From the NCBI RefSeq assembly GCF_002245625.1, contig NZ_NOIG01000011.1:248001-312000 (forward strand): 64,000 nucleotides of DNA. The letters run 5' to 3'. The notes under the pieces were generated by a model that ran no database searches, was not told where the DNA came from, and worked only from the letters and a program-made list of their open reading frames with translations. The translations under genes and the position numbers were made by a program. Every line of letters begins with the position of its first letter. Position 1 is the stretch's first letter. The DNA comes from Acidovorax kalamii (GTDB lineage Bacteria > Pseudomonadota > Gammaproteobacteria > Burkholderiales > Burkholderiaceae_C). Positions 55,328 to 64,000 of this stretch are shown in pieces.

Positions 55328-55435
55328 TGACACCGAGTCCAGTCACGTGTGCGACGCTGGTAGGGGCAATCCCTGAGCATCGCATTGTTGCAACGCGGTA
55401 CGCTGCGTTGTGTCGATTCACTAGGAGACAAAACC

Positions 55436-56668
55436 ATGAAATTTGCTATTAAGGCTGTAGCGGCATCGGTAATACTGGCAAGCGCTGGCGCGGCGTTCGC
55501 TCAAAAGGGTGAGACGGTGAAGATCGCGTGGCTGGACCCGCTGTCGGGCCTGATGGCAGCCGTCGGAACGAACCAGCTCAAGAGCTTCCAGTTCATCTCC
55601 GAAGAGTTCAACAAGAAGAACGCCGCAGGGGTCAAATTCGAGATCATCGGCATCGACAACAAGCTCAGCCCACAAGAGACCACCAGTGCACTGCGCTCGG
55701 CCATGGACCAAGGCGCGCGCTACGTGGTGCAGGGCAACGGATCGGGACCAGCGCTCGCCATCATCGACGCGCTGGAAAAGCACAACGCACGCAATCCCGG
55801 CAAGGAAGTCCTGTTCCTGAACTACGCGGCCGTGGACCCCGACCTCACCAACAGCAAGTGCAGCTATTGGCACTTCCGCCTGGATGCGGACACCTCCATG
55901 AAGATGGAAGCGCTGACGACCTATATGAAGGACCTGCCCGAGGTCAAGAAGGTCTATCTGATCAACCAGAACTATTCGCACGGCCACCAGGTCTCGAAGT
56001 TCGCCAAGGAAATGATGCAGCGCAAGCGCCCCGACGTGCAGTTCGTCGGTGACGACCTGCACCCCCTGGCCCAGGTGCGCGACTTCTCGCCCTACATCGC
56101 CAAGATCAAGGCCTCGGGTGCTGACAGCGTGATCACCGGCAACTGGGGCTCTGACCTGGCACTGCTGATCAAGGCTGCGAACGACGCGGGCCTGAACAAC
56201 GTCAACTTCTACACCTACTACGGCTCCGTCACGGGCAGCCCCACCGCCATGGGCGCCGCTGCCGCAGGCCGCGTGTACATGGTGGCTTACGCCCACATGA
56301 ACCTGCCGGGCGAGCTGAACAAGATCGTTGTGGACTACAAGAAGAAGTTCAACGATGACATGTATACCGGTGCTGTGTACCACGCGTTCACCATGCTGTC
56401 GGAGGGCTTTGCCAAGGCCAAGTCCACCGACCCTGTGAAGGTGGCTGCCGTGTTTGAAGGCATGAAGTTCAAGAGCTTCAACGGCGAGGTCGAGATGCGC
56501 AAGACCGACCACCAGCTGCAGCAAGGCCTGTTCATCTCCAAGTGGGAAAAGGCTGGCGGCAAGTACCCCATCGACTCCGAGAACACCGGCTACACCTTTG
56601 TGCCCGTGAAGTACTACGAGCCCTATGTGGCCAGCACGCCCACGTCGTGCCAGATGAAGCGTCCCTGA
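55436..56668 (+). CDS. HAAT-family substrate-binding protein (second operon)
   Basis: A 410-residue periplasmic binding protein, signal peptide about 1-23 (AAFAQ). It has KIAWLDPLSGLMAAVGTNQL, ARYVVQGNGSGPALAIIDAL, KKVYLINQNYSHGHQVSKFA and GADSVITGNWGSDLALLIKA. It is in the Peripla_BP_6 group closer to aromatic/organic acid binders than to LivK. AGGAGA precedes ATG 55436. A terminator follows, then the permease genes. Confidence 0.9.
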   Translation: MKFAIKAVAASVILASAGAAFAQKGETVKIAWLDPLSGLMAAVGTNQLKSFQFISEEFNKKNAAGVKFEIIGIDNKLSPQETTSALRSAMDQGARYVVQGNGSGPALAIIDALEKHNARNPGKEVLFLNYAAVDPDLTNSKCSYWHFRLDADTSMKMEALTTYMKDLPEVKKVYLINQNYSHGHQVSKFAKEMMQRKRPDVQFVGDDLHPLAQVRDFSPYIAKIKASGADSVITGNWGSDLALLIKAANDAGLNNVNFYTYYGSVTGSPTAMGAAAAGRVYMVAYAHMNLPGELNKIVVDYKKKFNDDMYTGAVYHAFTMLSEGFAKAKSTDPVKVAAVFEGMKFKSFNGEVEMRKTDHQLQQGLFISKWEKAGGKYPIDSENTGYTFVPVKYYEPYVASTPTSCQMKRP

Positions 56669-56687
56669 GTCCTGTGTGACCGCTTCG

Positions 56688-56716
56688 AGGCCCGACCTGG
56701 CTCGGGCCTTTTTTTT
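56688..56716 (+). terminator. Intra-operon terminator after the binding-protein gene
   Basis: Stem AGGCCCGA/TCGGGCCT (56688-56695 with 56702-56709), then T8, 22 bp before livH. Partial read-through would give more binding protein than membrane components. Confidence 0.85.
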
Positions 56717-56738
56717 ACCCCTGCAGTGAAAAATTCCA

Positions 56739-57692
56739 ATGAATCCTGAGTTTTTCGTGATCTCTTTGCTGAACGGCGTGAGCTACGGGCTCCTGCTGTT
56801 CATGCTGAGTTCCGGCCTCACGCTGATCTTCAGCATGATGGGCGTGCTCAACTTCGCACACACCAGCTTCTACATGCTGGGTGCCTATTTCGCCTTCACC
56901 ATCTCCGGGGTGGTGGGCTTCTGGCCAGCGCTGGTGCTGGCACCGCTGGCGGTGTTTGTGCTCGGCGCCGCGTTCGAGCGCTATGCCCTGCGCCGCGTGC
57001 ACAAGTTTGGCCATGTGCCAGAGCTGCTGGTGACCTTTGGGCTCTCCTACCTGATCCTGGAAGTGGTGCAACTGGTATGGGGCCGTTCCACCGTGCCCTA
57101 CGGCCTGCCCGAACAGCTGCAGGGCCCGCTGTTTTCGCTGTACGGCACGCAGTTCCCCAAGTCGCGGTCGTTCGTGATGCTGGTGGCCCTGCTGATGCTG
57201 GTGTCTGTCTGGCTGCTGCTGACGCGTACCCGCATCGGTCTGGTGATCCAGGCTGCGCTCAAGTACCCCGAGATGGTGGAAGCACTGGGCCACAACGTGC
57301 CGCGGGTGTTCATGCTGGTGTTTGGCGGTGGCGCTGCGCTGGCGGGGCTTGCGGGCGTGATCGGTGGCAACACCTATGTGACCGAGCCTGCCATGGCGGC
57401 GTCCGTCGGCTCCATCATCTTCGTGGTGGTGGTGGTGGGGGGCATGGGTTCGCTGGCTGGGGCTTTCATCGCGTCGCTGCTGATCGGTGTGGTGCAGACC
57501 TTTGCGGTGGCGCTCGACTATTCGCTGATCCACGTCTTCAAGGCCGTGGGCGTGGCGGTCACCGACCAGACCTTTGGCTACCCCCTGCTCAAGCTCACGA
57601 TTTCCCAGGTCGCACCCATCCTGCCTTACCTGTTCCTCGTGCTGATCCTGATCTTCCGCCCCAAGGGCCTGCTGGGCACCCGGGAGGACTGA
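56739..57692 (+). CDS. livH: LivH-type ABC permease (second operon)
   Basis: A 317-residue membrane protein with SLLNGVSYGLLLFMLSSGLT, IFSMMGVLNFAHTSFYMLGA and coupling loop QAALKYPEMVEALGHNVPRV. About eight helices. The livM gene begins four bases after its stop. Confidence 0.92.
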   Translation: MNPEFFVISLLNGVSYGLLLFMLSSGLTLIFSMMGVLNFAHTSFYMLGAYFAFTISGVVGFWPALVLAPLAVFVLGAAFERYALRRVHKFGHVPELLVTFGLSYLILEVVQLVWGRSTVPYGLPEQLQGPLFSLYGTQFPKSRSFVMLVALLMLVSVWLLLTRTRIGLVIQAALKYPEMVEALGHNVPRVFMLVFGGGAALAGLAGVIGGNTYVTEPAMAASVGSIIFVVVVVGGMGSLAGAFIASLLIGVVQTFAVALDYSLIHVFKAVGVAVTDQTFGYPLLKLTISQVAPILPYLFLVLILIFRPKGLLGTRED

Positions 57693-57696
57693 TGCC

Positions 57697-59019
57697 ATGA
57701 ATTCGATGACCAACACAGCTTTAAGCGCCACGGCGCATTACCGGTTCAAGCCCTGGAACGTCGGGCGGATCGTCATCTGGTCGCTGTTTGCGATTGCCTT
57801 GATCGTTGCGCCCATGCTGTTTCGCAGCAGCCTGGCGCTGACCATGCTCTCGCAGATTGGCTACCTCATCATCATCTGCCTGTCCTACAACATGCTGCTG
57901 GGGCAGGGCGGCATGCTGAGCTTCGGCCACGCGGTCTACACCGGGCTCGGTTCGTTCATCGCCATCCATGCGATGAACATGGCGGGCAAGGGCAGCTTCA
58001 ACATTCCGCTGGTGCTCATTCCCATCGTGGGCGGCCTGGCGGGTGCGTTCTTTGCCATCCTGCTGGGTTTTGTCACGACCAAGAAGTCGGGCACCACGTT
58101 TGCCATGATCACGCTGGGTATTGGCGAGCTGGTGGCTTCGATGGCGCTGATGTTCCCCGAGTTTTTCGGGGGCGAAGGCGGCATCACCACCGACCGTGTC
58201 TACGGCCAGTCGTTCTTCGGCCTCACCTTCGGCCCTGCCATTCAGGTGTACTACCTGATTGCCGTGTATTGCTTCGTTTGCACGGCGGCAATGTTCGCCT
58301 TTACCGGCACACCGCTGGGCCGCATCCTGAATGCCGTGCGCGACAACCCCGAGCGTGTGGAGTTCATCGGCTACAACACGCAGCGCGTGCGCTACTTCGC
58401 CTTCATCATCGCGGGCTTCTTCGCGGGCATTGGCGGCGGCCTGGCCACGATCAACTTCGAGATCGTGACCGGCGCAGACAGCCTGAACGTGGTGCGCTCG
58501 GGGGGCTACCTGTTGTTTACCTTCCTGGGCGGGGCCACTTTCTTCTTCGGCCCCATCATTGGCGCGGTGCTGCTGGTGCTGGCGTCGGTGCTGCTGTCCG
58601 AGCTGTCCAAGGCGTGGCTCTTGTACCTGGGCCTGGTGTTCCTGTTCATGGTGATGTATGCGCCCGGCGGCGTGGCGAGTTTGATCATGATGAACCTGCG
58701 CCTGGCCAAGTTCGGCAAGCTGCGCCAGCTCTGGACCTCGTACCTGGGCCTGGGCGGCACCGCCCTGGTCGGCGTGCTGGGCGCGGCCTGCATGATCGAG
58801 ATGACCTACCACCTGCAGCTCAATGCGGCGCTCGGCTCCGAGTTGACGTTCCTGGGCGCAACGCTCAATGCCAAGGGCTTTGCCAGCTGGTTTGGCGCCA
58901 TCTTCGTGATGGTGACGGGCTTTGGTCTTTTCGAGCTTTGCCGCCGCCAGTTTGTGCGCCAGTGGGGCAAGATCCAGGAAGAAATAGAACATGAAATCAA
59001 GCGCGGGGAGGCGATGTAA
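57697..59019 (+). CDS. livM: LivM-type ABC permease with C-terminal extension (second operon)
   Basis: A 440-residue membrane protein with SYNMLLGQGGMLSFGHAVYT, TFAMITLGIGELVASMALMF and coupling region TPLGRILNAVRDNPERVEFI. After the usual end near residue 345 it carries about 95 extra residues with two further helices (LGLGGTALVGVLGAACMIEM and WFGAIFVMVTGFGLFELCRR) and an acidic tail. The extension is longer than in the first operon's LivM (332). Confidence 0.92.
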   Translation: MNSMTNTALSATAHYRFKPWNVGRIVIWSLFAIALIVAPMLFRSSLALTMLSQIGYLIIICLSYNMLLGQGGMLSFGHAVYTGLGSFIAIHAMNMAGKGSFNIPLVLIPIVGGLAGAFFAILLGFVTTKKSGTTFAMITLGIGELVASMALMFPEFFGGEGGITTDRVYGQSFFGLTFGPAIQVYYLIAVYCFVCTAAMFAFTGTPLGRILNAVRDNPERVEFIGYNTQRVRYFAFIIAGFFAGIGGGLATINFEIVTGADSLNVVRSGGYLLFTFLGGATFFFGPIIGAVLLVLASVLLSELSKAWLLYLGLVFLFMVMYAPGGVASLIMMNLRLAKFGKLRQLWTSYLGLGGTALVGVLGAACMIEMTYHLQLNAALGSELTFLGATLNAKGFASWFGAIFVMVTGFGLFELCRRQFVRQWGKIQEEIEHEIKRGEAM

Positions 59020-59021
59020 CC

Positions 59022-59807
59022 ATGGCGGCTGACAACGCAACCTACGCGCTCGAACTGCGCGACCTGCGCAAGAGTTTTGGCAAGACGGAGATCATCCGTG
59101 GCGCCAACCTAGCGGTGGCCCCTGGCGAGCGGGTGGCCATCATCGGCCCCAATGGTGCTGGCAAATCCACGCTGTTCAATCTGATCAGCGGACGCTTTGC
59201 GCCCACCAGCGGGGACGTGATCCTGAACGGCCAGCGCGTCAATGGCATGGCACCGTACGAGATCAATCGCCGGGGGCTGTCTCGCAGCTTCCAGATCACG
59301 AACATCTTCCCCAAGCTGAGTGTGTTCGAGAACCTGCGCTGTGGCGTGCTCTGGAGCATGGGCTACAAGTACACCTTCCTGCGCTTCCTCTCGAATCTGC
59401 ACGATGCCAACGAGCGCGCCAAGCAGCTCATGGAGATGATCAAGCTCGACAAGAAGCGCGACACGCTGGCGATGAACCTCACCTACGCAGAGCAGCGCGC
59501 GCTGGAGATCGGCATCACCATCGCTGGCGGGGCCAACGTGATCCTGCTGGACGAGCCCACGGCGGGCATGAGCAAGACCGAAACCACCCGCTTTATCCAC
59601 CTCATCAAGGAGGTGACCGAGGGCCGCACGCTGCTCACGGTGGAGCACGACATGGGCGTGGTGTTTGGCCTGGCCGACAAGATTGCCGTGGTGGTGTATG
59701 GCGAAGTGATCGCTTTCGACACGCCCGAAAAGGTGCGCGCCAACCAGCGCGTGCAGGAGGCCTATCTGGGCTCGGTCGTTGCAGACGAGCAAGGGGCGGG
59801 ACACTGA
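59022..59807 (+). CDS. livG: LivG-type ABC ATPase (second operon)
   Basis: A 261-residue ATPase with normal Walker A GPNGAGKSTLFNLISGRF, Q-loop SFQITNIFPKLSVFENLRCG, signature-type LTYAEQRALEIGITIA, Walker B VILLDEPTAGMSK and switch His VEHDMGVVFG. The LSGGQ serine/glycine pair is replaced by TYAEQ, seen in other LivG proteins. Partner of the unusual LivF next to it. Confidence 0.93.
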   Translation: MAADNATYALELRDLRKSFGKTEIIRGANLAVAPGERVAIIGPNGAGKSTLFNLISGRFAPTSGDVILNGQRVNGMAPYEINRRGLSRSFQITNIFPKLSVFENLRCGVLWSMGYKYTFLRFLSNLHDANERAKQLMEMIKLDKKRDTLAMNLTYAEQRALEIGITIAGGANVILLDEPTAGMSKTETTRFIHLIKEVTEGRTLLTVEHDMGVVFGLADKIAVVVYGEVIAFDTPEKVRANQRVQEAYLGSVVADEQGAGH

Positions 59808-59808
59808 C

Positions 59809-60504
59809 ATGCTGAAAATCGAGAATCTCCACGCCTACTACGGCAAGAGCCATGTGCTGCATGGCGTGACCTTTGATGTGCAACCCGGTGAAATCGTGGC
59901 CCTGCTGGGGCGCAACGGCTCAGGCCGCTCCACCACTGCCAAGGCCATCATGGGCCTGGTGGACTGGGAGGGCACCCTGAACTGGAAGGGGCAGGACCTC
60001 AACGGCAAAAAGGCCTACGAGATCGCCCACATGGGGGTGGGCTATGTGCCGGAAAGCCGCGATGTGTTCCCCAACCTCACCGTGCACCAGAACCTGATGC
60101 TCGGCCAAAAGGGCAGTGGCAAGAACAGCCGCTGGTCGTTCGACGACATGTACGAGATGTTCCCCCGCCTCAAGGAGCGTCAGCACACCGAGGCAGGCGT
60201 GATGTCCGGCGGCGAGCAGCAGATGCTGACCCTGTGCCGCACGCTGATGGGTGACCCCGACCTGATCATCATCGACGAGCCCACCGAAGGCTTGGCGCCC
60301 AAGATCGTCGAGCTGGTGGGCCAGTACCTGCAGACCATCAAGTCACGCGGCATCTCGGTGCTGCTGATCGAGCAGAAGCTGACCATTGCCATGAAGATCT
60401 CGGACCGTGCGCTGGTCATGGGGCATGGCTCGATCGTGTTCCAGGGCACGCCGGACAGCTTGCGGGCCGATAACTACATCCGAAAAGAGTGGCTTGAAGT
60501 TTAG
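59809..60504 (+). CDS. livF: LivF-type ABC ATPase with Walker A Lys-to-Arg change
   Basis: A 231-residue ATPase: LLGRNGSGRSTTAKAIMGLV, YVPESRDVFPNLTVHQNLML, MSGGEQQMLTLCRTLM and DLIIIDEPTEGLAP. In the Walker A motif the invariant lysine is arginine, codon CGC at 59929-59931. The rest looks intact, so the gene is not a pseudogene. Switch position is Gln in LLIEQKL, usual for LivF. ATP hydrolysis at this site may be weak, leaving LivG as the main motor (inference). Confidence 0.93.
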   Translation: MLKIENLHAYYGKSHVLHGVTFDVQPGEIVALLGRNGSGRSTTAKAIMGLVDWEGTLNWKGQDLNGKKAYEIAHMGVGYVPESRDVFPNLTVHQNLMLGQKGSGKNSRWSFDDMYEMFPRLKERQHTEAGVMSGGEQQMLTLCRTLMGDPDLIIIDEPTEGLAPKIVELVGQYLQTIKSRGISVLLIEQKLTIAMKISDRALVMGHGSIVFQGTPDSLRADNYIRKEWLEV

Positions 60505-60513
60505 CGGGGCGAT

Positions 60514-60651
60514 CCCCCTGAGGCGCTACGCGCCTTCCCCCTTCTCTCGAATCGCTGCGCGACTCGGAAAGGGGGACGCAGCCCTCGCTGCGGGGCGGCC
60601 CTTGCTTGGCTGCACTGGCTTGGCTGCACTGGCTTGGGGCGCGCTAGTTTC
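60514..60651. repeat. Dispersed repeat, copy B
   Basis: Begins CCCCCTGAGGCGCTACGCGC and contains a 14-bp tandem duplication TTGGCTGCACTGGC (60605-60632). Copy A at 55221-55327 is the inverted counterpart. It occupies the first half of the 373-bp gap 60505-60877. Confidence 0.7.
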
Positions 60652-60703
60652 AGTGGCTGGCGCGCAAAGCGTAGTTCAGCTACAGCCGCCCACTATTACT
60701 TTC

Positions 60704-60737
60704 AGAGGCGCTCATGAACGGTAGCGCCTCTTTTTTT
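60704..60737 (+). terminator. Terminator of the second HAAT operon
   Basis: AGAGGCGCT/AGCGCCTCT stem (60704-60712 with 60723-60731) followed by seven T. Confidence 0.88.
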
Positions 60738-60838
60738 GCCTGTAGAAGCATCAGGCGAGGGGTTCTTTCCAACCCCCTTGTCCCGCCCGGGACAAATTGA
60801 CACGCCAAATGGGTTTGAAGTCTCTACAATAAAAACGC

Positions 60839-60846
60839 ACGATCGT
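60839..60846. promoter_or_regulatory. Palindrome in the fad operon upstream region
   Basis: ACGATCGT, 31 bp before the FadB-type start and within GCACGATCGTTC, just after a TACAAT that could be the -10 box (60825-60830). A site for a TetR-type fatty-acid repressor is possible, but the palindrome is short. Confidence 0.35.
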
Positions 60847-60877
60847 TCTTTTTCACTTTCCAAGGAACAACAGCACC

Positions 60878-62977
60878 ATGACCGCTGAATACAAAGTCCA
60901 CGGCTCCGTTGCCGTGATCACCATGGCCAACCCTCCCGTCAACGGACTCGGTCTGGCGACCCGCCAGGGCATCGTGGACGGCCTTGGCCGCGCCAATGCC
61001 GATGCGGCGGTCACGTCCATCGTGATCACCGGTGCCGGTGGTGCGTTCTCTGGCGGCGCCGACATCAAGGAGTTCGGTACCGACAAGTCGCTGCAAGAAC
61101 CCAACCTGCTGTCGGTGATTGCCGCCATCGAAAACTCGGCCAAGCCCGTCGTGGCCGCCATGCACAGTGTCGCCATGGGCGGCGGACTGGAGCTGGCCCT
61201 GGGCTGCCACTACCGCATTGCGGCACCTGGCTGCTCGATTGCACTGCCCGAAGTCAAGCTGGGCCTGATCCCCGGCGCAGGCGGCACGCAGCGCTTGCCG
61301 CGCGTGATCGGTGTCGAAGCCGCGCTCAACCTCATCGTGAGCGGCGAGCCCGTCAAGAGCGAAATGATCGGCGCCGTGCCCGGCCAGAAGCTGTTTGACA
61401 AGATGGCCGCGTCGGCCGAATCGCTGGCCGCAGAAGCCCTGGCGTTTGCGCAGAGCGTGGCCGATGCCCGCCCGCTGCCCCTGGTGCGCAACTTCCCCTG
61501 CAAGCACCCCGAAGGCGATGCGTACTTCCAGTTCGCGCGCAACATGGTCAAGGGCATGGCCAAGAACTTCCCCGCGCCCGCCAAGTGCGTGGACGCGGTT
61601 GAAGCCGCCACCAAGAAGAAGTTTGCCGAAGGCATGCTGGTCGAGCGCGAGATCTTCATCAACCTGATGTGGACACCTGAGTCGCGTGCATTGCGCCACC
61701 TGTTCATGGCCGAGCGCGCCGCCTCCAAGATTCCTGATGTCGCATCTGACACCCCCAAGCGCGACATCAAGCTGGTGGGCGTGATTGGCGCGGGCACCAT
61801 GGGCGGCGGCATCTCCATGAACTTCCTGAACGCGGGCATCCCCGTCAAGATTCTGGAAATGAAGCAGGAAGCCCTGGACCGTGGCGTGGCCACGATCAAG
61901 AAGAACTACGAAGCCCAGGTGAAGAAGGGCAAGCTCAAGCAGGACAAGTACGAGCAGCGCATGGCCCTGCTGAGCACCACGCTGAGCTACGACGACCTCA
62001 AGGACTGCGACCTCATCATCGAAGCCGTGTTCGAAGAGATGGGCGTCAAGGAAGCCGTGTTCAAGCAACTCGACGCTGTGGCCAAGCCCGGCGCCATCCT
62101 GGCCTCCAACACCTCCACGCTCGACGTGGACAAGATTGCAGCCTTCACCAAGCGTCCGCAGGACGTGGTGGGCATGCACTTCTTCAGCCCTGCCAACGTG
62201 ATGAAGCTGCTGGAAGTGGTGCGTGGCAAGGAGACCGCCAAGGACGTGCTGGCCACGGTGATGGCCATCGGCAAGAAGATCAAGAAGACCTCGGTGGTCT
62301 CGGGCGTGTGCGATGGCTTCATCGGCAACCGCATGATCGAGCAGTACAGCCGCCAGGCCGGCTTCCTGCTGGACGAAGGCTGCACGCCCCAGCAGGTGGA
62401 CAAGGCCATCGAAAAGTTTGGCTTTGCCATGGGCCCGTTCCGCATGGGCGACCTGGCGGGCAACGACATCGGCTGGGCTATCCGCAAGCGCCGCGCGGTG
62501 GAGCGCGCCGACATGAAGTACAGCCGCACGGCCGACAAGCTGTGTGAACTGGGCCGCTTCGGCCAGAAGACTGGTGCAGGCTGGTACGACTACCAGGCCG
62601 GCAAGCGCGATGCGATCCCGAGCGACCTGGTCAACAAGATGATCGAAGACCACCGCAAGGAACTCGGCATCACGCCGCGCAAGATTTCGGACGAAGAAAT
62701 CGTGCAGCGCCTGGTGTTCGCCCTGGTCAACGAAGGCGCCCACATCCTGGAAGACGGCATCGCCAGCAAGTCCGGCGACATCGACATGGTGTACCTGACC
62801 GGCTACGGCTTCCCCATTCACCGTGGCGGTCCCATGCACTACGCCAGTGAGGTGGGTCTGTTCAACGTGGTGCAGGCCATGGACCGTTTTGCCAAGAACC
62901 CGCTGGATGACGCAGCGTTCTGGAAGCCCGCTCCGCTGCTGGCCAAGCTGGCCGCCGAAGGCAAGGCCTTCCAGTAA
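60878..62977 (+). CDS. fadB: 3-hydroxyacyl-CoA dehydrogenase/enoyl-CoA hydratase
   Basis: A 699-residue two-enzyme protein of beta-oxidation. The N-terminal crotonase domain (about 1-190) shows ITGAGGAFSGGADIKEFG and SVAMGGGLELALGCHYRIA. The NAD-binding dehydrogenase starts near 300 with VGVIGAGTMGGGISMNFLNA, has the catalytic His-Glu region FFSPANVMKLLEVVRG, and two C-terminal helical domains. It is the shorter FadJ/FadB form common in betaproteobacteria. The thiolase gene follows 41 bp later. Confidence 0.95.
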   Translation: MTAEYKVHGSVAVITMANPPVNGLGLATRQGIVDGLGRANADAAVTSIVITGAGGAFSGGADIKEFGTDKSLQEPNLLSVIAAIENSAKPVVAAMHSVAMGGGLELALGCHYRIAAPGCSIALPEVKLGLIPGAGGTQRLPRVIGVEAALNLIVSGEPVKSEMIGAVPGQKLFDKMAASAESLAAEALAFAQSVADARPLPLVRNFPCKHPEGDAYFQFARNMVKGMAKNFPAPAKCVDAVEAATKKKFAEGMLVEREIFINLMWTPESRALRHLFMAERAASKIPDVASDTPKRDIKLVGVIGAGTMGGGISMNFLNAGIPVKILEMKQEALDRGVATIKKNYEAQVKKGKLKQDKYEQRMALLSTTLSYDDLKDCDLIIEAVFEEMGVKEAVFKQLDAVAKPGAILASNTSTLDVDKIAAFTKRPQDVVGMHFFSPANVMKLLEVVRGKETAKDVLATVMAIGKKIKKTSVVSGVCDGFIGNRMIEQYSRQAGFLLDEGCTPQQVDKAIEKFGFAMGPFRMGDLAGNDIGWAIRKRRAVERADMKYSRTADKLCELGRFGQKTGAGWYDYQAGKRDAIPSDLVNKMIEDHRKELGITPRKISDEEIVQRLVFALVNEGAHILEDGIASKSGDIDMVYLTGYGFPIHRGGPMHYASEVGLFNVVQAMDRFAKNPLDDAAFWKPAPLLAKLAAEGKAFQ

Positions 62978-63018
62978 GCAGTCCGCGTGCACCCATCCAC
63001 AGAATCAAAGGAATTCAC

Positions 63019-64000
63019 ATGACCTCCGCAGTGATTGTTTCCACCGCCCGTACGCCACTCGCCAAGAGCTGGAAGGGTTCGTTCAACATGACGCACGGCG
63101 CCACCCTGGGCGGGCATGCCGTGCAGCACGCCGTGCAGCGCGCTGGTATTGATGGTGCTGACGTGGACGACGTCATCATGGGTTGCGCCACGCCCGAAGG
63201 CGCCACCGGCAGCAACATCGCGCGCCAGATCGCCTTGAAGGCCGGTCTGCCCATCACCGCCTCCGGCGTCACGGTCAACCGCTTCTGCTCTTCGGGCCTG
63301 CAGACCATTGCCATGGCCGCCCAGCGCATCATTGCGGGCGAGGCCGATGTGTTCGTGGCCGGTGGTGTCGAAAGCATCTCCTGCGTGCAGCAAGAGATGA
63401 ACCTGCACATGATCCAGGACCTGGCCTTGGCCAAGCAAAAGCCCGAGATCTACTGGAGCATGCTGCAGACCGCCGAGCAGGTGGCCAAGCGCTACAACAT
63501 CGGCCGCGAAGCCATGGACGAATACGGTGCTGCCAGCCAGCAGAAGGCCTGCGCAGCCCAGGCGGCCGGCCTGTTCGACGCCGAAATCGCACCCATCACC
63601 GTGACGGCCGGTGTGGCCGACAAGACGTTGGGTCTGATCACCAAGCAAGTCACGGTGAGCAAGGATGAAGGCACGCGCGAAGGCACCACGGTGGAGGCCA
63701 TCCAGGGCCTGCGCTCGGCGCTCCCCGGTGGCCTGATCTCGGCCGGCAACGCCAGCCAGTTCTCCGACGGCGCCGGTGCCTGCGTGGTCACCAGCGAAGA
63801 GTACGCCAGCAAGAAGGGCCTCAAGCCCCTGGGCCGTTTCCTTGGTTTTGCGGTGGCCGGTTGCGAGCCTGACGAGATGGGCATTGGCCCCGTGTTCGCC
63901 GTGCCCAAGGTGCTGAAGAAGCTGGGCCTGAAGGTGGAAGACATCGACCTGTGGGAGTTGAACGAAGCCTTTGCCGTGCAGGTGATCTACTGCCGCGACA
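63019..64000 (+). CDS. fadA: Acetyl-CoA C-acyltransferase (thiolase), 5' part
   Basis: Thiolase cleaves 3-ketoacyl-CoA with CoA, the last step of beta-oxidation. The first 327 codons are in the window, and the gene continues past the right edge. Cys90 in NRFCSSGLQTIAMAAQRIIA is the acyl-accepting residue, and DLWELNEAFAVQVIYC begins the second conserved block near 312. AAAGGA lies ten bases before ATG 63019. It forms an operon with fadB. Confidence 0.95.
   Translation, partial: MTSAVIVSTARTPLAKSWKGSFNMTHGATLGGHAVQHAVQRAGIDGADVDDVIMGCATPEGATGSNIARQIALKAGLPITASGVTVNRFCSSGLQTIAMAAQRIIAGEADVFVAGGVESISCVQQEMNLHMIQDLALAKQKPEIYWSMLQTAEQVAKRYNIGREAMDEYGAASQQKACAAQAAGLFDAEIAPITVTAGVADKTLGLITKQVTVSKDEGTREGTTVEAIQGLRSALPGGLISAGNASQFSDGAGACVVTSEEYASKKGLKPLGRFLGFAVAGCEPDEMGIGPVFAVPKVLKKLGLKVEDIDLWELNEAFAVQVIYCRD

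Noticed and set aside
60824-62992. 722-residue frame antisense to fadB
   Set aside because: Long open frames opposite GC-rich genes are common; its composition (His, Gly, Val, Leu runs) mirrors fadB and shows no domain. The same applies to 26288-27955 (opposite hutU), 53283-55247 (opposite the acyl-CoA synthetase) and 21120-22574.

Overview
High-GC DNA whose gene content and order fit a betaproteobacterium of the Comamonadaceae (Acidovorax-like). Pointers are a tmRNA with tag ANDERFALAA, a single-domain infA paralogue, the ubiG-gph(mupP)-ssrA order, many branched-chain-type (HAAT) ABC operons, and dispersed intergenic repeats that I associate with this family. The genus is an inference.

Layout. 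1-3036: start of gyrA (minus), an OmpA-family lipoprotein-like outer-membrane protein, ubiG, a Gph/MupP-type phosphatase and ssrA. 3037 to about 16980: a mobile element of about 14 kb next to the 3' end of ssrA. It has a P4-type tyrosine integrase, two AlpA-like regulators, a RadC homologue, an SSB, several small unknown genes, an orphan 1098-residue phage tape-measure protein and a P4-alpha-like primase/helicase. I see no capsid, terminase, lysis or conjugation genes, so the element reads as a phage-satellite-like island. It carries three families of short repeats: GGGGGAACA next to both ends, CGGGGACA octamers in two five-copy clusters of opposite orientation, and four copies of a bipartite motif (GGGTCCYYCC, 15-16 nt, GGGTAATTCGAGCC) behind the primase gene. 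In my view this is the most interesting part of the window.

17134-20847: two small unknown genes, then a Spy/CpxP-like protein, its cytoplasmic paralogue and a CpxRA-like two-component system. 21124-36371: a large histidine-utilisation region with two HutC-type operators. It holds an SsuABC/NMT1-type transporter, hutC, hutH, hutU, an IclR regulator, a polar amino acid ABC transporter, a PhyH-family dioxygenase, hutD, hutI, hutF and hutG. HutF plus HutG means the five-step route: histidine, urocanate, imidazolone propionate, formimino-Glu, formyl-Glu, Glu plus formate.

36505-42416: a small unknown gene, psd, and a first HAAT transporter (SBP-livH-livM-livG-livF, minus strand). 42840-50624: an HPP/CBS membrane protein, infA, tRNA-Pro(TGG), a DUF1624-type membrane protein, and the minus-strand housekeeping run ppiC, bolA, yciB, msrB, selO, followed by an AraC regulator. 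50822-64000: a lipoprotein carboxylesterase, a Crp/Fnr regulator, an acyl-CoA synthetase, a second HAAT operon whose LivF has arginine in place of the Walker A lysine, then a FadB-type multifunctional enzyme and the start of a thiolase. The last block looks like uptake, activation and beta-oxidation of an organic acid.
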